NCBI RefSeq assembly: GCF_019049285.1
Contig: NZ_JAGMUL010000194.1
Span: forward strand, 1 to 36,772
DNA from: Streptomyces sp. AC550_RSS872
Lineage (GTDB): Bacteria > Actinomycetota > Actinomycetes > Streptomycetales > Streptomycetaceae
DNA length: 36,772 nucleotides
Direction: 5' to 3'
Position numbers and translations under genes: made by a program. Positions 8,240 to 16,060 of the stretch are shown one piece after another (position 1 is the stretch's first letter; the number at the start of each line of letters is the position of its first letter). The notes beneath the pieces were generated by a model. That model did not search any database and was not told where the DNA came from. It saw only the letters and a list, made by a program, of their open reading frames with translations.

Positions 8240-8253
8240 GGCTCCGCGGAGCC
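8240..8253. terminator. Palindrome after the SGNH hydrolase gene, possible weak terminator
   Basis: GGCTCCGCGGAGCC is fully self-complementary and lies 7 nt after the hydrolase stop codon, between it and the convergent DUF1707 gene. There is no T-run. It could act as a weak bidirectional terminator. Confidence 0.3.
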
Positions 8254-8282
8254 ACGACGCCGGGTGCCGGACAACCCGCGGC

Positions 8283-9089
8283 TCAGTCCTCGCCCCGCTC
8301 CCGCGCCCCCCGCTTGCCGTGCCGCCACATGTCCCGATGCTCCTCCAGCAGCTCCCGGTGGGCCTCGTGCTGCTCCTCCCGGTGCGAGGCCCGCAGTTCC
8401 CGCCGCTCCTCGCGCCGCTCCTCGCGCCGCTCCAACCTCTCCTGCCGGCGTTCCTCGCGGAGCGCTCGCCGCTGCGCCCGCGTCTGCTTGCGCTGGACCT
8501 CGACGCCGCCCCAGAAGGCGAGCCCGGTCACGATCACCCGCGGCGCTCCCGGTTCCCCCGGCACGCTGTCCTCGCGTTCGTCGAAGCCGCCCATGATGCC
8601 GATACCGCGCACCACGACCTCGACGCCGGGCGGCACGATCACTTCGATCCCGCCCATGATCGCGATGCAGTTGATCACGATCTCCCGGTCGGCGAAGTCG
8701 GCCTCCCGCAGATCGATCTCCCCGCCGCCCATGAAGGCGACGCCGGTGAACCGCTTCGGTGCCGTCCACCGCCCCTTGCGCTGAAACCCCGCCATCACGG
8801 CGACGCCCCACGTCGACGACCCCTCCCCGCCGACGATCCGGTCAGCCCAACTCGCCTCCCACTCGGGCTTCTTGACCATGTCGACCTTGGGAACGGCCAC
8901 CGCGCCGACGGGCAGGTCCCGGGTGATCGGCGCCAGTTCCCCGTAGGTACGAGCCTTGTACGTGGCGTCCAGGCGTTCCTCGAACTCCTCCATGTCGAGA
9001 CGTCCCTCCGCGAGGGCGTCCCGCAGGACCTCGGCGACTCGTTCACGATCTGCGTCGGAGGCGCGAAGCTCCGGGACATCGTCGGTCAT
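8283..9089 (-). CDS. DUF1707 / LiaF-like domain protein with a long Arg/Glu-rich helical tail
   Basis: A 268-aa protein from ATG 9089. Residues about 7-58 are a DUF1707 domain (ELRASDADRERVAEVLRDAL, then EGRLDMEEFEERLDATYKA, then TYGELAPITRDLP). Residues about 95-195 resemble the repetitive beta region of LiaF/cell-wall-active-antibiotic-response proteins (GVAVMAGFQRKG, VAFMGGGEIDLREADF, CIAIMGGIEVIVPPGVEV, GIGIMGGFD). From about 200 to the end it is almost wholly Arg, Glu, Gln and Ala, with ERREERREERREL-type spacing predicting a single long charged helix. No transmembrane helix is evident. Inferred: an envelope-stress-related cytoplasmic or peripheral protein. The start is convergent-side upstream of nothing else; the gene lies just before the ABC operon's 3' end on the same strand. 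Confidence 0.82.
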   Translation of the reverse strand: MTDDVPELRASDADRERVAEVLRDALAEGRLDMEEFEERLDATYKARTYGELAPITRDLPVGAVAVPKVDMVKKPEWEASWADRIVGGEGSSTWGVAVMAGFQRKGRWTAPKRFTGVAFMGGGEIDLREADFADREIVINCIAIMGGIEVIVPPGVEVVVRGIGIMGGFDEREDSVPGEPGAPRVIVTGLAFWGGVEVQRKQTRAQRRALREERRQERLERREERREERRELRASHREEQHEAHRELLEEHRDMWRHGKRGARERGED

Positions 9090-9122
9090 GTACAGCAGCC
9101 TACGAGCAACACCGCCCCGGGG

Positions 9123-10184
9123 CTACGAGATCGCCTTCCCGGCGTTCCCCGCCTGCTCCGTCTGCTCCGTCTGTTCCGCCTGCTCCGTCTGTTCCGCGTA
9201 CATCTTCGCGATCACGGTCTCGATGTCCGGCTCCCGCACCGACAGGTCCACCAGCGGATACTCCGCCGCGACCCGCGCCACCAGCACCGCCGCCGACTCG
9301 GCCGCCGGGAACGCCAGCCACTGCCGCGGGCCCTCCACCTTGACCACGCGCGCGGGCGGCGCCTCGATCGGCGGCAGCTCGCGCTCCAGGTCGACGACCA
9401 GGGTGCGCTCGCTCTCCCCCACCTCGTGCAGGCCGGCCAGCGGGCCGTCGTACATCATCCGCCCGTGGTCGATGACCATCACCCGCGAGCACAGCTGCTC
9501 GATGTCCTGGAGGTCGTGCGTGGTCAGCAGCACCGTCGTACCGCGCTCGGCGTTCAACTCCCGTAGGAACTCCCGGACTTTGGCCTTCGAGATGACGTCA
9601 AGACCGATCGTCGGCTCGTCCAGGTACAGCACCTCCGGATCGTGCAGCAGCGCCGCGGCGATGTCGCCGCGCATCCGCTGCCCGAGGGAGAGCTGGCGCA
9701 CCGGGACGTCCAACAGGGCGGACAGGTCGAGGAGTTCGACCAGACGGTCCAGGTTCTCGCGGTAACGGGCGTCCGGGATGCGGTACATGCGGTGCATCAG
9801 CTTGTACGAGTCGATCAGGGGGAGGTCCCACCACAGGGTGGTGCGCTGGCCGAAGACGACCCCGATGCGGTGCGCGAGCCGGTTGCGCTCGCGGGACGGG
9901 TCGATGCCGGCCACGCGCAGGCGGCCGCCGCTCGGGGTCAGGATGCCGGTCAGCATCTTGATCGTCGTCGACTTGCCGGCGCCGTTCGGTCCGATGTAGC
10001 CCACCATCTCGCCGCGCGGCACGGTGAAGGAGATCGAGTCGACGGCCCGTACCTGCCGCCGCTCCCGCTTCAGGAAACCGGTCTTCTTGCGTACGTCGAA
10101 GACCTTCTCGACGCCGTCGAGTTCGATGAACGCGTCCGTGTCCGTACGCGTGTCCGCGTCTGTGCTCGTGTTCGTGTCCGCCAT
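9123..10184 (-). CDS. ABC transporter ATP-binding protein (ABC-2 exporter)
   Basis: A 353-aa ATPase, last gene of a three-gene operon. Walker A GPNGAGKST is at residues 65-73, the signature is LSLGQRMRGD, Walker B is VLYLDEPTIGLD and the H-loop is LLTTHDL. The N-terminal KKTGFLKRERRQVRAVDSI insertion and overall order match the ATPases that pair with PF06182-type permeases. The first ~17 residues are Thr/Asp-rich (TNTSTDADTRTDTD) and the C-terminus ends in TEQ/AEQ tripeptides; both extremes are coded by short tandem DNA repeats and look like dispensable low-complexity tails. ATP binding and hydrolysis would drive the two upstream permeases. The exported substrate is unknown. Confidence 0.92.
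   Translation of the reverse strand: MADTNTSTDADTRTDTDAFIELDGVEKVFDVRKKTGFLKRERRQVRAVDSISFTVPRGEMVGYIGPNGAGKSTTIKMLTGILTPSGGRLRVAGIDPSRERNRLAHRIGVVFGQRTTLWWDLPLIDSYKLMHRMYRIPDARYRENLDRLVELLDLSALLDVPVRQLSLGQRMRGDIAAALLHDPEVLYLDEPTIGLDVISKAKVREFLRELNAERGTTVLLTTHDLQDIEQLCSRVMVIDHGRMMYDGPLAGLHEVGESERTLVVDLERELPPIEAPPARVVKVEGPRQWLAFPAAESAAVLVARVAAEYPLVDLSVREPDIETVIAKMYAEQTEQAEQTEQTEQAGNAGKAIS
9153..9197. repeat. Five 9-bp in-frame tandem repeats inside the ABC ATPase 3' end
   Basis: CTGCTCCGT/CTGTTCCGC units at 9153, 9162, 9171, 9180 and 9189 encode the TEQ/AEQ tripeptides near the ATPase C-terminus. As 9 is a multiple of 3, gain or loss of units would keep the frame. Confidence 0.85.
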
Positions 10185-10193
10185 CGTCCGCCC

Positions 10194-11048
10194 CTAACTT
10201 CCCGTACTCCGATACGACCGCAGCCCGGCCCGCCACGCCAGACCGGCCGGCGCACAGCACACCGCCGCCACCAGCGGCGACGCGAAGGCCGCCCACTGCG
10301 GCAGGTCGAGCGGATACGGCCGCTCCAGCACATACGCGGCCGGCACCCAGTTGACGAAGGCGAGCGGCAGCAGGAACGTCACCCCGCGCACGAAGTCCTT
10401 GCCGAACACGGTCGGGGGGTACTGCAACAGCGTGGTGCCGCCGTACGTGAACGCGTTCTGCACTTCGGCGGCGTCCTGTGCCAGGAACTGGAAGGCCGCG
10501 CCCGCCACGAACAGCGCGCAGAAGATCACCCCGCCGCTGACCAGCATCATCGGCACCAGGAGCACCTTGGCCGCCGTCCAGTCGACGTCGACCGTCAGCA
10601 GCCCCCAGCCCAGCACCAGCACACCCTGGGTGATCCGGCCCAGGCGGCGCAGCGCGAAGTGGTCCGCGGCGACCTGGGCGAGCACCGGGGCGGGCCGCAC
10701 GAGCAGGATGTCGAAGGAGCCGTCGCGCATCCGGGCGCCCAGGACGTCCATCGAGCCGAAGGTCAGGTCGGCGAGCCCGAACGCGGTCGCCGACAGCCCG
10801 TACAGGAAGGCGACCTCGGGCAGCGACCAGCCGCCCAGCGAGTCGACCTGCGAGAACATCAGCAGGATCGCCACGAAGTCCAGGCCGGTCACCAGCAGGT
10901 TGCCGAGGACCGTGATGACGAAGGAGGCGCGGTAGGTCATGGAGGACCGGATCCACATCCCGGCGATCAGCCGGTAGGCCCGCAGCGCCTCACCCGCCCT
11001 GGACCCCCCGAAGGTCTCAGCCGTGCTGCCTGCGGATGTCTCAGCCAC
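10194..11048 (-). CDS. ABC-2 family permease (second subunit)
   Basis: A 284-aa integral membrane protein with about six hydrophobic helices (for example YRASFVITVLGNLLVTGLDFVAILLMF, LVPMMLVSGGVIFCALFVAGAAFQF, FLLPLAFVNWVPAAYVL). The segment MRDGSFDILLVRPAPVLAQVAADHFALRRLGRI is characteristic of PF06182-type ABC-2 permeases. Its start codon overlaps the end of the preceding permease gene by 8 bp, which points to translational coupling, and the ATPase gene starts 9 bp after its stop. It should form the membrane heterodimer with the other permease. The substrate is unknown. Confidence 0.88.
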   Translation of the reverse strand: MAETSAGSTAETFGGSRAGEALRAYRLIAGMWIRSSMTYRASFVITVLGNLLVTGLDFVAILLMFSQVDSLGGWSLPEVAFLYGLSATAFGLADLTFGSMDVLGARMRDGSFDILLVRPAPVLAQVAADHFALRRLGRITQGVLVLGWGLLTVDVDWTAAKVLLVPMMLVSGGVIFCALFVAGAAFQFLAQDAAEVQNAFTYGGTTLLQYPPTVFGKDFVRGVTFLLPLAFVNWVPAAYVLERPYPLDLPQWAAFASPLVAAVCCAPAGLAWRAGLRSYRSTGS

Positions 11049-11874
11049 CCTGCACCACCACCCGCCGCGTCGCCGCCGACTGCACCAGCCGTCCGGCCGC
11101 CAGCAGCACCACCGCCCACGCCGCCTGGAAGGCGTACGCCCGCAAGGGGTCGGTCTCCCCCATCAGCACGTCCGCCGGCATCTGGATCTGCGCCGCCCAC
11201 GGCAGCACCCGCACGATCTCGCCGAGGGCACCCGGGAAGGCGTTCAGGGGCAGCACCATGCCGGAGAAGAAGATCCCGGTGATCATCATGGCCTGGTTGA
11301 CGCCCATGCCGTCCATCAGCCAGAACACGCTCAGGGCCGCCAGATAGCGGATCGCGAAGCTGACCACCGCCGCGAGCAGCAGGGTCACCAGGAAGGCCAG
11401 CCACGGGGTGATCTCCGTCGGCAGCGCCATCGGGAAGAAGACGGCGCCGAACACGAACGGGATCACCCCGCGTCCCAGCATCTGGAACAACGCCCGGCCC
11501 ACGTCGCCCGCCAGCCACCACAGTTGGAGGTCGGCCGGCCGGTACAGGTCGACGGCGATCTCACCCGTGCGGATTCGCTCCATCAGGTCCTTCTCGGCTC
11601 CGCCGCCCTGGATGGCGAGGGTGGCGTAGAGGCACTGTCCGAGCCAGACATAGGTGACGGCCTGCGCCTGGTCGTAGCCGCCGAGATGCGGCTTCTCGTC
11701 CCACAGCGCCAGGTAGGTGTAGACGAGGATCACGCCGAAGACGGTGTTGGTGAACACCCCGGCCGCCGTCGCCGCCCGATAGGTCGCGTATCTTCTGAAT
11801 CCGCCCACAGCGACGGCTAAGTACAACCGCCCCGATCCCACACCCACAGCCCTCCTCGCCCCCGCGCCCGGCAC
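11041..11874 (-). CDS. ABC-2 family permease (first subunit)
   Basis: First gene of the exporter operon, 277 aa from ATG 11874. A shorter start at an in-frame GTG a few codons later (VGVGSGRLYLAVAVGG) is possible. Six hydrophobic helices are visible, including AAGVFTNTVFGVILVYTYLALW, WLAFLVTLLLAAVVSFAIRYLAALSVFWL and NQAMMITGIFFSGMVLPLNAF. The loop DLMERIRTGEIAVDLYRPADLQLWWLAGDVGRALFQMLGRG aligns in style with the matching loop of the next gene, so the two permeases are paralogues forming a heterodimer. Divergent from the penicillin-binding protein gene across about 200 bp. Confidence 0.88.
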   Translation of the reverse strand: MPGAGARRAVGVGSGRLYLAVAVGGFRRYATYRAATAAGVFTNTVFGVILVYTYLALWDEKPHLGGYDQAQAVTYVWLGQCLYATLAIQGGGAEKDLMERIRTGEIAVDLYRPADLQLWWLAGDVGRALFQMLGRGVIPFVFGAVFFPMALPTEITPWLAFLVTLLLAAVVSFAIRYLAALSVFWLMDGMGVNQAMMITGIFFSGMVLPLNAFPGALGEIVRVLPWAAQIQMPADVLMGETDPLRAYAFQAAWAVVLLAAGRLVQSAATRRVVVQGG

Positions 11875-11978
11875 CGAAGCGCAGGAGCCTAGTGCGCGCG
11901 AGGCCCGGGCTGCCAGGCAATTTCCGGGCGGCGCGGTACGAGAGTCTGCTCACTTTCCGCAGACACGCTCCGGTTTCC

Positions 11979-12008
11979 GGGAACGGAACGCCCGGTGCGA
12001 GAGTCTTC
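11979..12008 (+). promoter_or_regulatory. Candidate sigma-E-type (ECF) promoter for the penicillin-binding protein gene
   Basis: GGGAAC at 11979-11984 and aGTCTTC at 12002-12008 have the spacing (17-18 nt) and bases seen in promoters read by envelope-stress ECF sigma factors such as Streptomyces sigma-E (GAAC about 16-17 nt before CGTC). The predicted RNA would start near 12012-12016, roughly 65 nt before the coding start. A second GGAAC (11985-11989) has spacing too short. This is a by-eye match only. Confidence 0.35.
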
Positions 12009-12079
12009 AGCAATGGGGGCGCAGCAGGCGTACGAGGCGTACGGGAACGTACGACGCGAAACAGGAGTCCGTGCACGAG

Positions 12080-14488
12080 ATGAGCGACGAGCCGCAGCCG
12101 CAGCCACAGGCGCAGCAGCCGAACGTGAAGCCCAAGCGGCCGAAGAGGACGGGCTGGCGGCGGATCATCCCGACCTGGCGGATGGTGCTGAGCACCTTCG
12201 TCATCGGCGCACTGTTGCTCTTCGGCCTGTTCTTCCTCGGCTACTCCATGGTCAAGATCCCGCCGGCCAACGCCCTCGCGACCAAGCAGGCCAACGTCTA
12301 TCTGTACGCGGACGGGTCGGTGATCGCCCGTGACGGCGAGGTCAACCGGGAGAACGTGACCCTCGCGCAGATGTCCAAGGACGCCCAGCACGCGATCCTG
12401 GCCGCCGAGGACCGTGACTTCTACAGCGAGTCCGCGATCGACCCGAAGGCGATGCTGCGCGCCGGCTGGAACACGGTCACCGGCAAGGGCAAGCAGTCGG
12501 GCTCGACGATCACCCAGCAGTACGTGAAGAACTACTACCTGCGTCAGGAGCAGACCGTCACCCGCAAGGTGAAGGAGTTCTTCATCTCGATCAAGCTGGA
12601 CCGCGAGAAGAGCAAGGACGAGATCCTCGAGGGCTACCTCAACACCAGCTTCTTCGGCCGTAACGCCTACGGCATCCAGGCCGCCGCCCAGGCCTACTAC
12701 GGCATCGACGCGGCGGACCTCGACCCGGCCCAGGCCGCCTATCTGGCCGCGCTGGTCAACGCGCCCAGCGAGTACGACGTCGTCGCGCACCCGGAGAACA
12801 AGGGCGCGGCGGTGGCCCGTTGGAACTACGTGCTGGACGGCATGGTCACCAAGGGCTGGCTCAGCCAGTCCGAGCGGGCGGGCATGAAGTTCCCGATGCC
12901 GAAGGAGGCCTCGACCTCCACCAACCTCTCCGGTCAGCGCGGCTACATCGTGCAGATCGTGAAGGACTACCTGACCCAGAACAAGATCGTCGACAAGGAC
13001 TCCCTGGAGGCCGGCGGCTACCGCATCACCACCACGCTCCAGAAGGACAAGCAGAACGCCTTCGTCGACGCCGTGAACGACCAGCTGATGTCGAAGCTGG
13101 ACAAGAAGAACAACAAGGTCGACAACTACGTCCGGGCGGGCGGCGCCTCCGTCGACCCGAAGACCGGCAAGGTCGTCGCGATGTACAACGGCATCGACTA
13201 CGTGAAGCAGTACACCCCGAACGCCACCCGCCGGGACTTCCAGGTCGGCTCCACCTTCAAGCCGTTCGTGTTCACCTCGGCCGTGCAGAACGAGTCGACC
13301 ACGCAGGACGGCCGCCCGATCACCCCGAACACGATCTACGACGGCACCAACAAGCGCCCCGTGCAGGGCTGGAGCGGCGGGACCTACGACCCGGAGAACG
13401 AGGACCAGCACTCCTACGGCGACATCACCGTCCGCTCGGCCACCAACAGCTCCGTCAACGCGGTGTACGCGCAGATGGCCGTGGACGTGGGCCCGGAGAA
13501 GGTGAAGGACACCGCGGTCGGGCTCGGCCTGCCCGGCAGCACCCCGGAGCTGTACCCGTCCCCGTCCATCGCGCTGGGCGTCGCCACGGCCAGCGTCCTC
13601 GACATGGCGCAGGCCTACGCGACGCTCGCCAACCACGGCAAGCACGGCACGTACACCATGATCGAGCGGGTCACCAAGGACGGCGCCGACGTCATCGAGC
13701 TGCCGGAGCGCAAGACCTCCCAGGCCGTCAGCCGTGAGGCCGCCGACACCACGACGTCCGTGCTGCGGAGTGTCGTCGACAGCGGCACCGCCACCGCGGC
13801 CCTGGCCGCCGGCCGCCCGGCCGCGGGCAAGACCGGTACGGCGGAGGAGGACACCGCGGCCTGGTTCGCCGGCTACACCCCCGACCTGGCCACCGTCGTG
13901 TCCGTCATGGGCCAGGACCCGGTCACGGCCAAGCACAAGTCGCTGTACGGCGTGATGGGCCTGAACCGCATCAACGGCGGTGGCGCGCCCACCGACATCT
14001 GGGCGCAGTACACCAAGACGGCGCTGAAGGGTGAGCCGGTCCGCGACTTCGACCTGGAGCTCCAGGAGGGCGCCGACCAGCCCCAGTACCCGACGACGGA
14101 CCCGACGCAGGGCGATGGGAGCACCGGCGGCCAGAACGACGGCGGGACCACCGGGGACACGACGACCGCGGGCCAGGACACCGAGGGCCAGACCGGTGGC
14201 GGTGAGACGCCGGGCCAGACGGACGGCGGCACCACGGGCGACACGACGACCGGGGGCAGCGACAACGGCGGTACGACCACCGACGGCGGCACGACCGGCG
14301 ACACGACGACCGGGGGCACCGACACCGGAGGCACCACCGACGGCGGCACCACGGGCGACACCTCAACCGGAGGCACCGACACCGGAGGCGGCACGGGCGG
14401 CGACACCTCCACCGGCGGCACGGACACCGGTGGCGGAGGCACGACGGGAACCACGGCCGGGCCGCAGAGCGCGACCCGCAGACAGTGA
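12080..14488 (+). CDS. Class A (bifunctional) penicillin-binding protein
   Basis: An 802-aa protein from ATG 12080 (MSDEPQPQ); a GTG at 12071 is in frame but only 3 nt from GGAG. After a basic cytoplasmic tail and one transmembrane helix (about 35-57) comes the GT51 glycosyltransferase: EDRDFYS with catalytic E110, GSTITQQYVKNYYL (141-154), RKVKEFFISIKLDRE (162-176) and EGYLNTSFFGRNAYGIQAAA. The transpeptidase domain has SxxK S391-TFK394, SxN S458-V-N460 and K584-TG. Both active sites are intact, so it polymerises lipid II and crosslinks peptides at the outer membrane face. The last ~120 residues are Gly/Thr/Asp repeats (TTGDTTTGGTDTGG-like), a flexible tail common in Streptomyces PBPs. Followed by a strong hairpin terminator. 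Confidence 0.95.
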   Translation: MSDEPQPQPQAQQPNVKPKRPKRTGWRRIIPTWRMVLSTFVIGALLLFGLFFLGYSMVKIPPANALATKQANVYLYADGSVIARDGEVNRENVTLAQMSKDAQHAILAAEDRDFYSESAIDPKAMLRAGWNTVTGKGKQSGSTITQQYVKNYYLRQEQTVTRKVKEFFISIKLDREKSKDEILEGYLNTSFFGRNAYGIQAAAQAYYGIDAADLDPAQAAYLAALVNAPSEYDVVAHPENKGAAVARWNYVLDGMVTKGWLSQSERAGMKFPMPKEASTSTNLSGQRGYIVQIVKDYLTQNKIVDKDSLEAGGYRITTTLQKDKQNAFVDAVNDQLMSKLDKKNNKVDNYVRAGGASVDPKTGKVVAMYNGIDYVKQYTPNATRRDFQVGSTFKPFVFTSAVQNESTTQDGRPITPNTIYDGTNKRPVQGWSGGTYDPENEDQHSYGDITVRSATNSSVNAVYAQMAVDVGPEKVKDTAVGLGLPGSTPELYPSPSIALGVATASVLDMAQAYATLANHGKHGTYTMIERVTKDGADVIELPERKTSQAVSREAADTTTSVLRSVVDSGTATAALAAGRPAAGKTGTAEEDTAAWFAGYTPDLATVVSVMGQDPVTAKHKSLYGVMGLNRINGGGAPTDIWAQYTKTALKGEPVRDFDLELQEGADQPQYPTTDPTQGDGSTGGQNDGGTTGDTTTAGQDTEGQTGGGETPGQTDGGTTGDTTTGGSDNGGTTTDGGTTGDTTTGGTDTGGTTDGGTTGDTSTGGTDTGGGTGGDTSTGGTDTGGGGTTGTTAGPQSATRRQ

Positions 14489-14533
14489 ACACCGGGCGGC
14501 CGGACCAGTGACCGCTCAGTAAGCACAGAAACA

Positions 14534-14567
14534 CAAGGGGCTGGTGACGATGGTCACCAGCCCCTTG
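14534..14567 (+). terminator. Hairpin terminator after the penicillin-binding protein gene
   Basis: A perfect 15-bp stem (14534-14548 with 14553-14567) closes on the 4-nt loop GATG. It lies 45 nt after the PBP stop codon and upstream of the convergent GroES-like gene's end, so it may serve both strands. No T-run follows, as usual in this high-G+C genus. Confidence 0.8.
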
Positions 14568-14609
14568 AACCACAGAATCACGGGTACTGCTGGGTCACAG
14601 GTACCGCAG

Positions 14610-14966
14610 TTACAGGTAGAGGCCGGTCGAGTCCTCGGACCCCTCGAAGCGGTCCGCGGCCACGGCGTGCAGGTCGCGCTCGCGCATGAGCACGTACGCG
14701 ACGCCGCGCACCTCGACCTCGGCGCGGTCCTCCGGGTCGTACAGGACCCGGTCGCCGGTCTCCACGGTCCGTACGTTCTGCCCCACCGCGACGACCTCGG
14801 CCCAGGCCAGCCGGCGGCCGACGGCCGCGGTGGCGGGGATCAGGATGCCGCCACCGGAACGCCGCTCGCCCTCGCTCGTGTCCTGCCGCACGAGTACACG
14901 GTCGTGCAGCATCCGGATGGGCAGCTTGTCGTGGTGGCTGCTGTGCTCGTTTCTGTTGGCGCTCAC
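14610..14966 (-). CDS. GroES-like co-chaperonin family protein
   Basis: A 118-aa protein from GTG 14966 (MSANRNEHSSHHDKLPIRMLHDRVLV). The body follows the Cpn10 fold: LPIRMLHDRVLVRQDTSEGERRSGGGILIPATAAVGRRLAWAEVVAVGQN, then VETGDRVLYDPEDRAEVEVRGVAYVLMRERDLHAVA. The mobile-loop equivalent (SEGERRSGGGILIP) is present. It is not the groES of a groESL operon, since no groEL lies next to it, and it has about 18 extra His/Ser-rich residues at the N-terminus. Likely a divergent co-chaperonin paralogue; its partner is unknown. Downstream on the same strand of the DUF3618 gene with a gap of about 55 bp. Confidence 0.82.
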   Translation of the reverse strand: MSANRNEHSSHHDKLPIRMLHDRVLVRQDTSEGERRSGGGILIPATAAVGRRLAWAEVVAVGQNVRTVETGDRVLYDPEDRAEVEVRGVAYVLMRERDLHAVAADRFEGSEDSTGLYL

Positions 14967-15021
14967 GCCTTTGAACCTACCTGCCTTTGCCGCCCGGGTA
15001 CGTCGCCGGGTCTGCCGTCGC

Positions 15022-15351
15022 TCAGCCCTTGCGGCGCCGGGTGCCGAGGGCCAGCAGGCCCACGAGACCGACGGCGACGAGGGCGACGGGCACGATCCGC
15101 TCCAGCCGGGGCGCGCCCTCCTCGTCGGTGAACTTGGCCCGCACATCGCTCACGGCCCGGTTGACCCCGACATAGGCCCGTCCGAGCGTGTGGTCGATGT
15201 TCGAGACGACCTTGGCCTTGGCGTCGCCGACGATCGTCTTCGGGTGCACACGTACCCCGATCTCGTCGAGCGTCTCCGCCAGGGCTGCGCGACGGGCCTT
15301 GATGTCCGCCTCGATCTGCGCCGGGGTTCTGGTGTCCGACGTGTCCGCCAC
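15022..15351 (-). CDS. DUF3618 family protein
   Basis: A 109-aa protein from ATG 15351. The opening RTPAQIEADIKARRAALAETLDEIGVRVHPKTIVGDAKAKV is the DUF3618 signature found across actinobacteria. It is followed by a helical stretch (DHTLGRAYVGVNRAVSDVRAKF) and a C-terminal membrane helix (RIVPVALVAVGLVGLLALGTRRRKG) with a basic end, giving a tail-anchored topology with the N-terminus inside. Function unknown in general. Divergent from bcp with 95 bp between, and probably in one transcript with the GroES-like gene. Confidence 0.85.
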   Translation of the reverse strand: MADTSDTRTPAQIEADIKARRAALAETLDEIGVRVHPKTIVGDAKAKVVSNIDHTLGRAYVGVNRAVSDVRAKFTDEEGAPRLERIVPVALVAVGLVGLLALGTRRRKG

Positions 15352-15446
15352 GGTTCGGCCTCCGAAGTGAAGCTGATGCTGTTTCCGGACAGTCTGTCAG
15401 CTCCACGCCGGACCGCACTGTCAGGCTCCCCGGTTACGCTGGTCCG

Positions 15447-15914
15447 ATGAGCGAGCGACTCCAGCCGGGGGACGTGGCCCCCGCCTTCACCCTGCCCGAC
15501 GCCGACGGCACCGAGGTGTCCCTGTCGGACCACAAGGGCCGCAAGGTCATCGTGTACTTCTACCCGGCGGCCCTGACGCCCGGCTGCACCAAGCAGGCCT
15601 GCGACTTCACGGACAACCTGGAGCTGCTGGCGGGCGCGGGCTACGACGTCATCGGGGTCTCCCCCGACAAGCCGGAGAAGCTCGCCAAGTTCCGCGACAA
15701 GGAGTCCCTGAAGGTCACGCTGCTCGCTGACCCGGAGAAGTCCGTCACCGAGGCGTACGGGGCGTACGGCGAGAAGAAGAACTACGGCAAGACGTACATG
15801 GGCGTCATCCGGTCCACGATCGTCGTGGACGAGGAGGGCAAGGTCGAGCGGGCGCTGTACAACGTGCGGGCGACCGGCCACGTGGCGAAGATCATCAAGG
15901 ATCTGGGCATCTGA
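15447..15914 (+). CDS. bcp: Thioredoxin-dependent thiol peroxidase Bcp (PrxQ-type peroxiredoxin)
   Basis: A 155-aa peroxiredoxin. The peroxidatic motif reads YFYPAALTPGCTKQACDF, with C47 as peroxidatic and C52 as resolving cysteine (the five-residue spacing of atypical 2-Cys PrxQ/Bcp enzymes). YDVIGVSPDKPEKLAKF and RSTIVVDEEGKV follow in the expected order. It reduces H2O2 and organic hydroperoxides, being recycled by thioredoxin in the cytoplasm. Starts at ATG 15447, shortly after the DUF3618 divergent start; a 9-bp-stem hairpin and a tRNA gene follow it. Confidence 0.93.
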   Translation: MSERLQPGDVAPAFTLPDADGTEVSLSDHKGRKVIVYFYPAALTPGCTKQACDFTDNLELLAGAGYDVIGVSPDKPEKLAKFRDKESLKVTLLADPEKSVTEAYGAYGEKKNYGKTYMGVIRSTIVVDEEGKVERALYNVRATGHVAKIIKDLGI

Positions 15915-15921
15915 CCACCCG

Positions 15922-15945
15922 GCCCGGCCAGTAGCATGGCCGGGC
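15922..15945 (+). terminator. Hairpin between bcp and tRNA-Leu
   Basis: A perfect 9-bp stem (15922-15930 with 15937-15945) with loop GTAGCA begins 7 nt after the bcp stop and ends 8 nt before the tRNA. It can terminate bcp transcription or, if bcp and the tRNA are co-transcribed, mark a processing site. Confidence 0.65.
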
Positions 15946-15953
15946 AAGGTCAC

Positions 15954-16040
15954 GCGGCCGTGGTGGAATTGGCAGTCACGCTGGGTTTAGGTCCCAGTGG
16001 GGTAACACCCGTGAGGGTTCGAGTCCCTCCGGCCGCACCA
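15954..16040 (+). tRNA. tRNA-Leu, anticodon UAG
   Basis: 87 nt including an encoded CCA (16038-16040). The acceptor stem is GCGGCCG (15954-15960) with CGGCCGC (16030-16036). The anticodon stem CTGGG/CCCAG (15981-15985, 15993-15997) holds the loop TTTAGGT with anticodon TAG at 15988-15990, U33 before it and G37 after it. The long variable arm (TGGGGTAACACCC region) and T-arm GGTTCGAGTCC are those of a class II leucine tRNA. It reads CUA (and possibly other CUN) codons. It is not bldA, whose anticodon is UAA. Confidence 0.96.
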
Positions 16041-16060
16041 CTTCCTGCTCGCTTCTGCGC

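Noticed and set aside
11561..13936. A 791-codon minus-strand frame opposite the penicillin-binding protein gene.
   Set aside because: The Leu/Val/Gly/Asp/Arg-rich product has no motif, while the plus strand encodes a complete PBP.
15954..16040. Possible bldA (tRNA-Leu UAA) locus.
   Set aside because: The anticodon reads TAG, not TAA, so this is the CUA/CUN-reading leucine tRNA.
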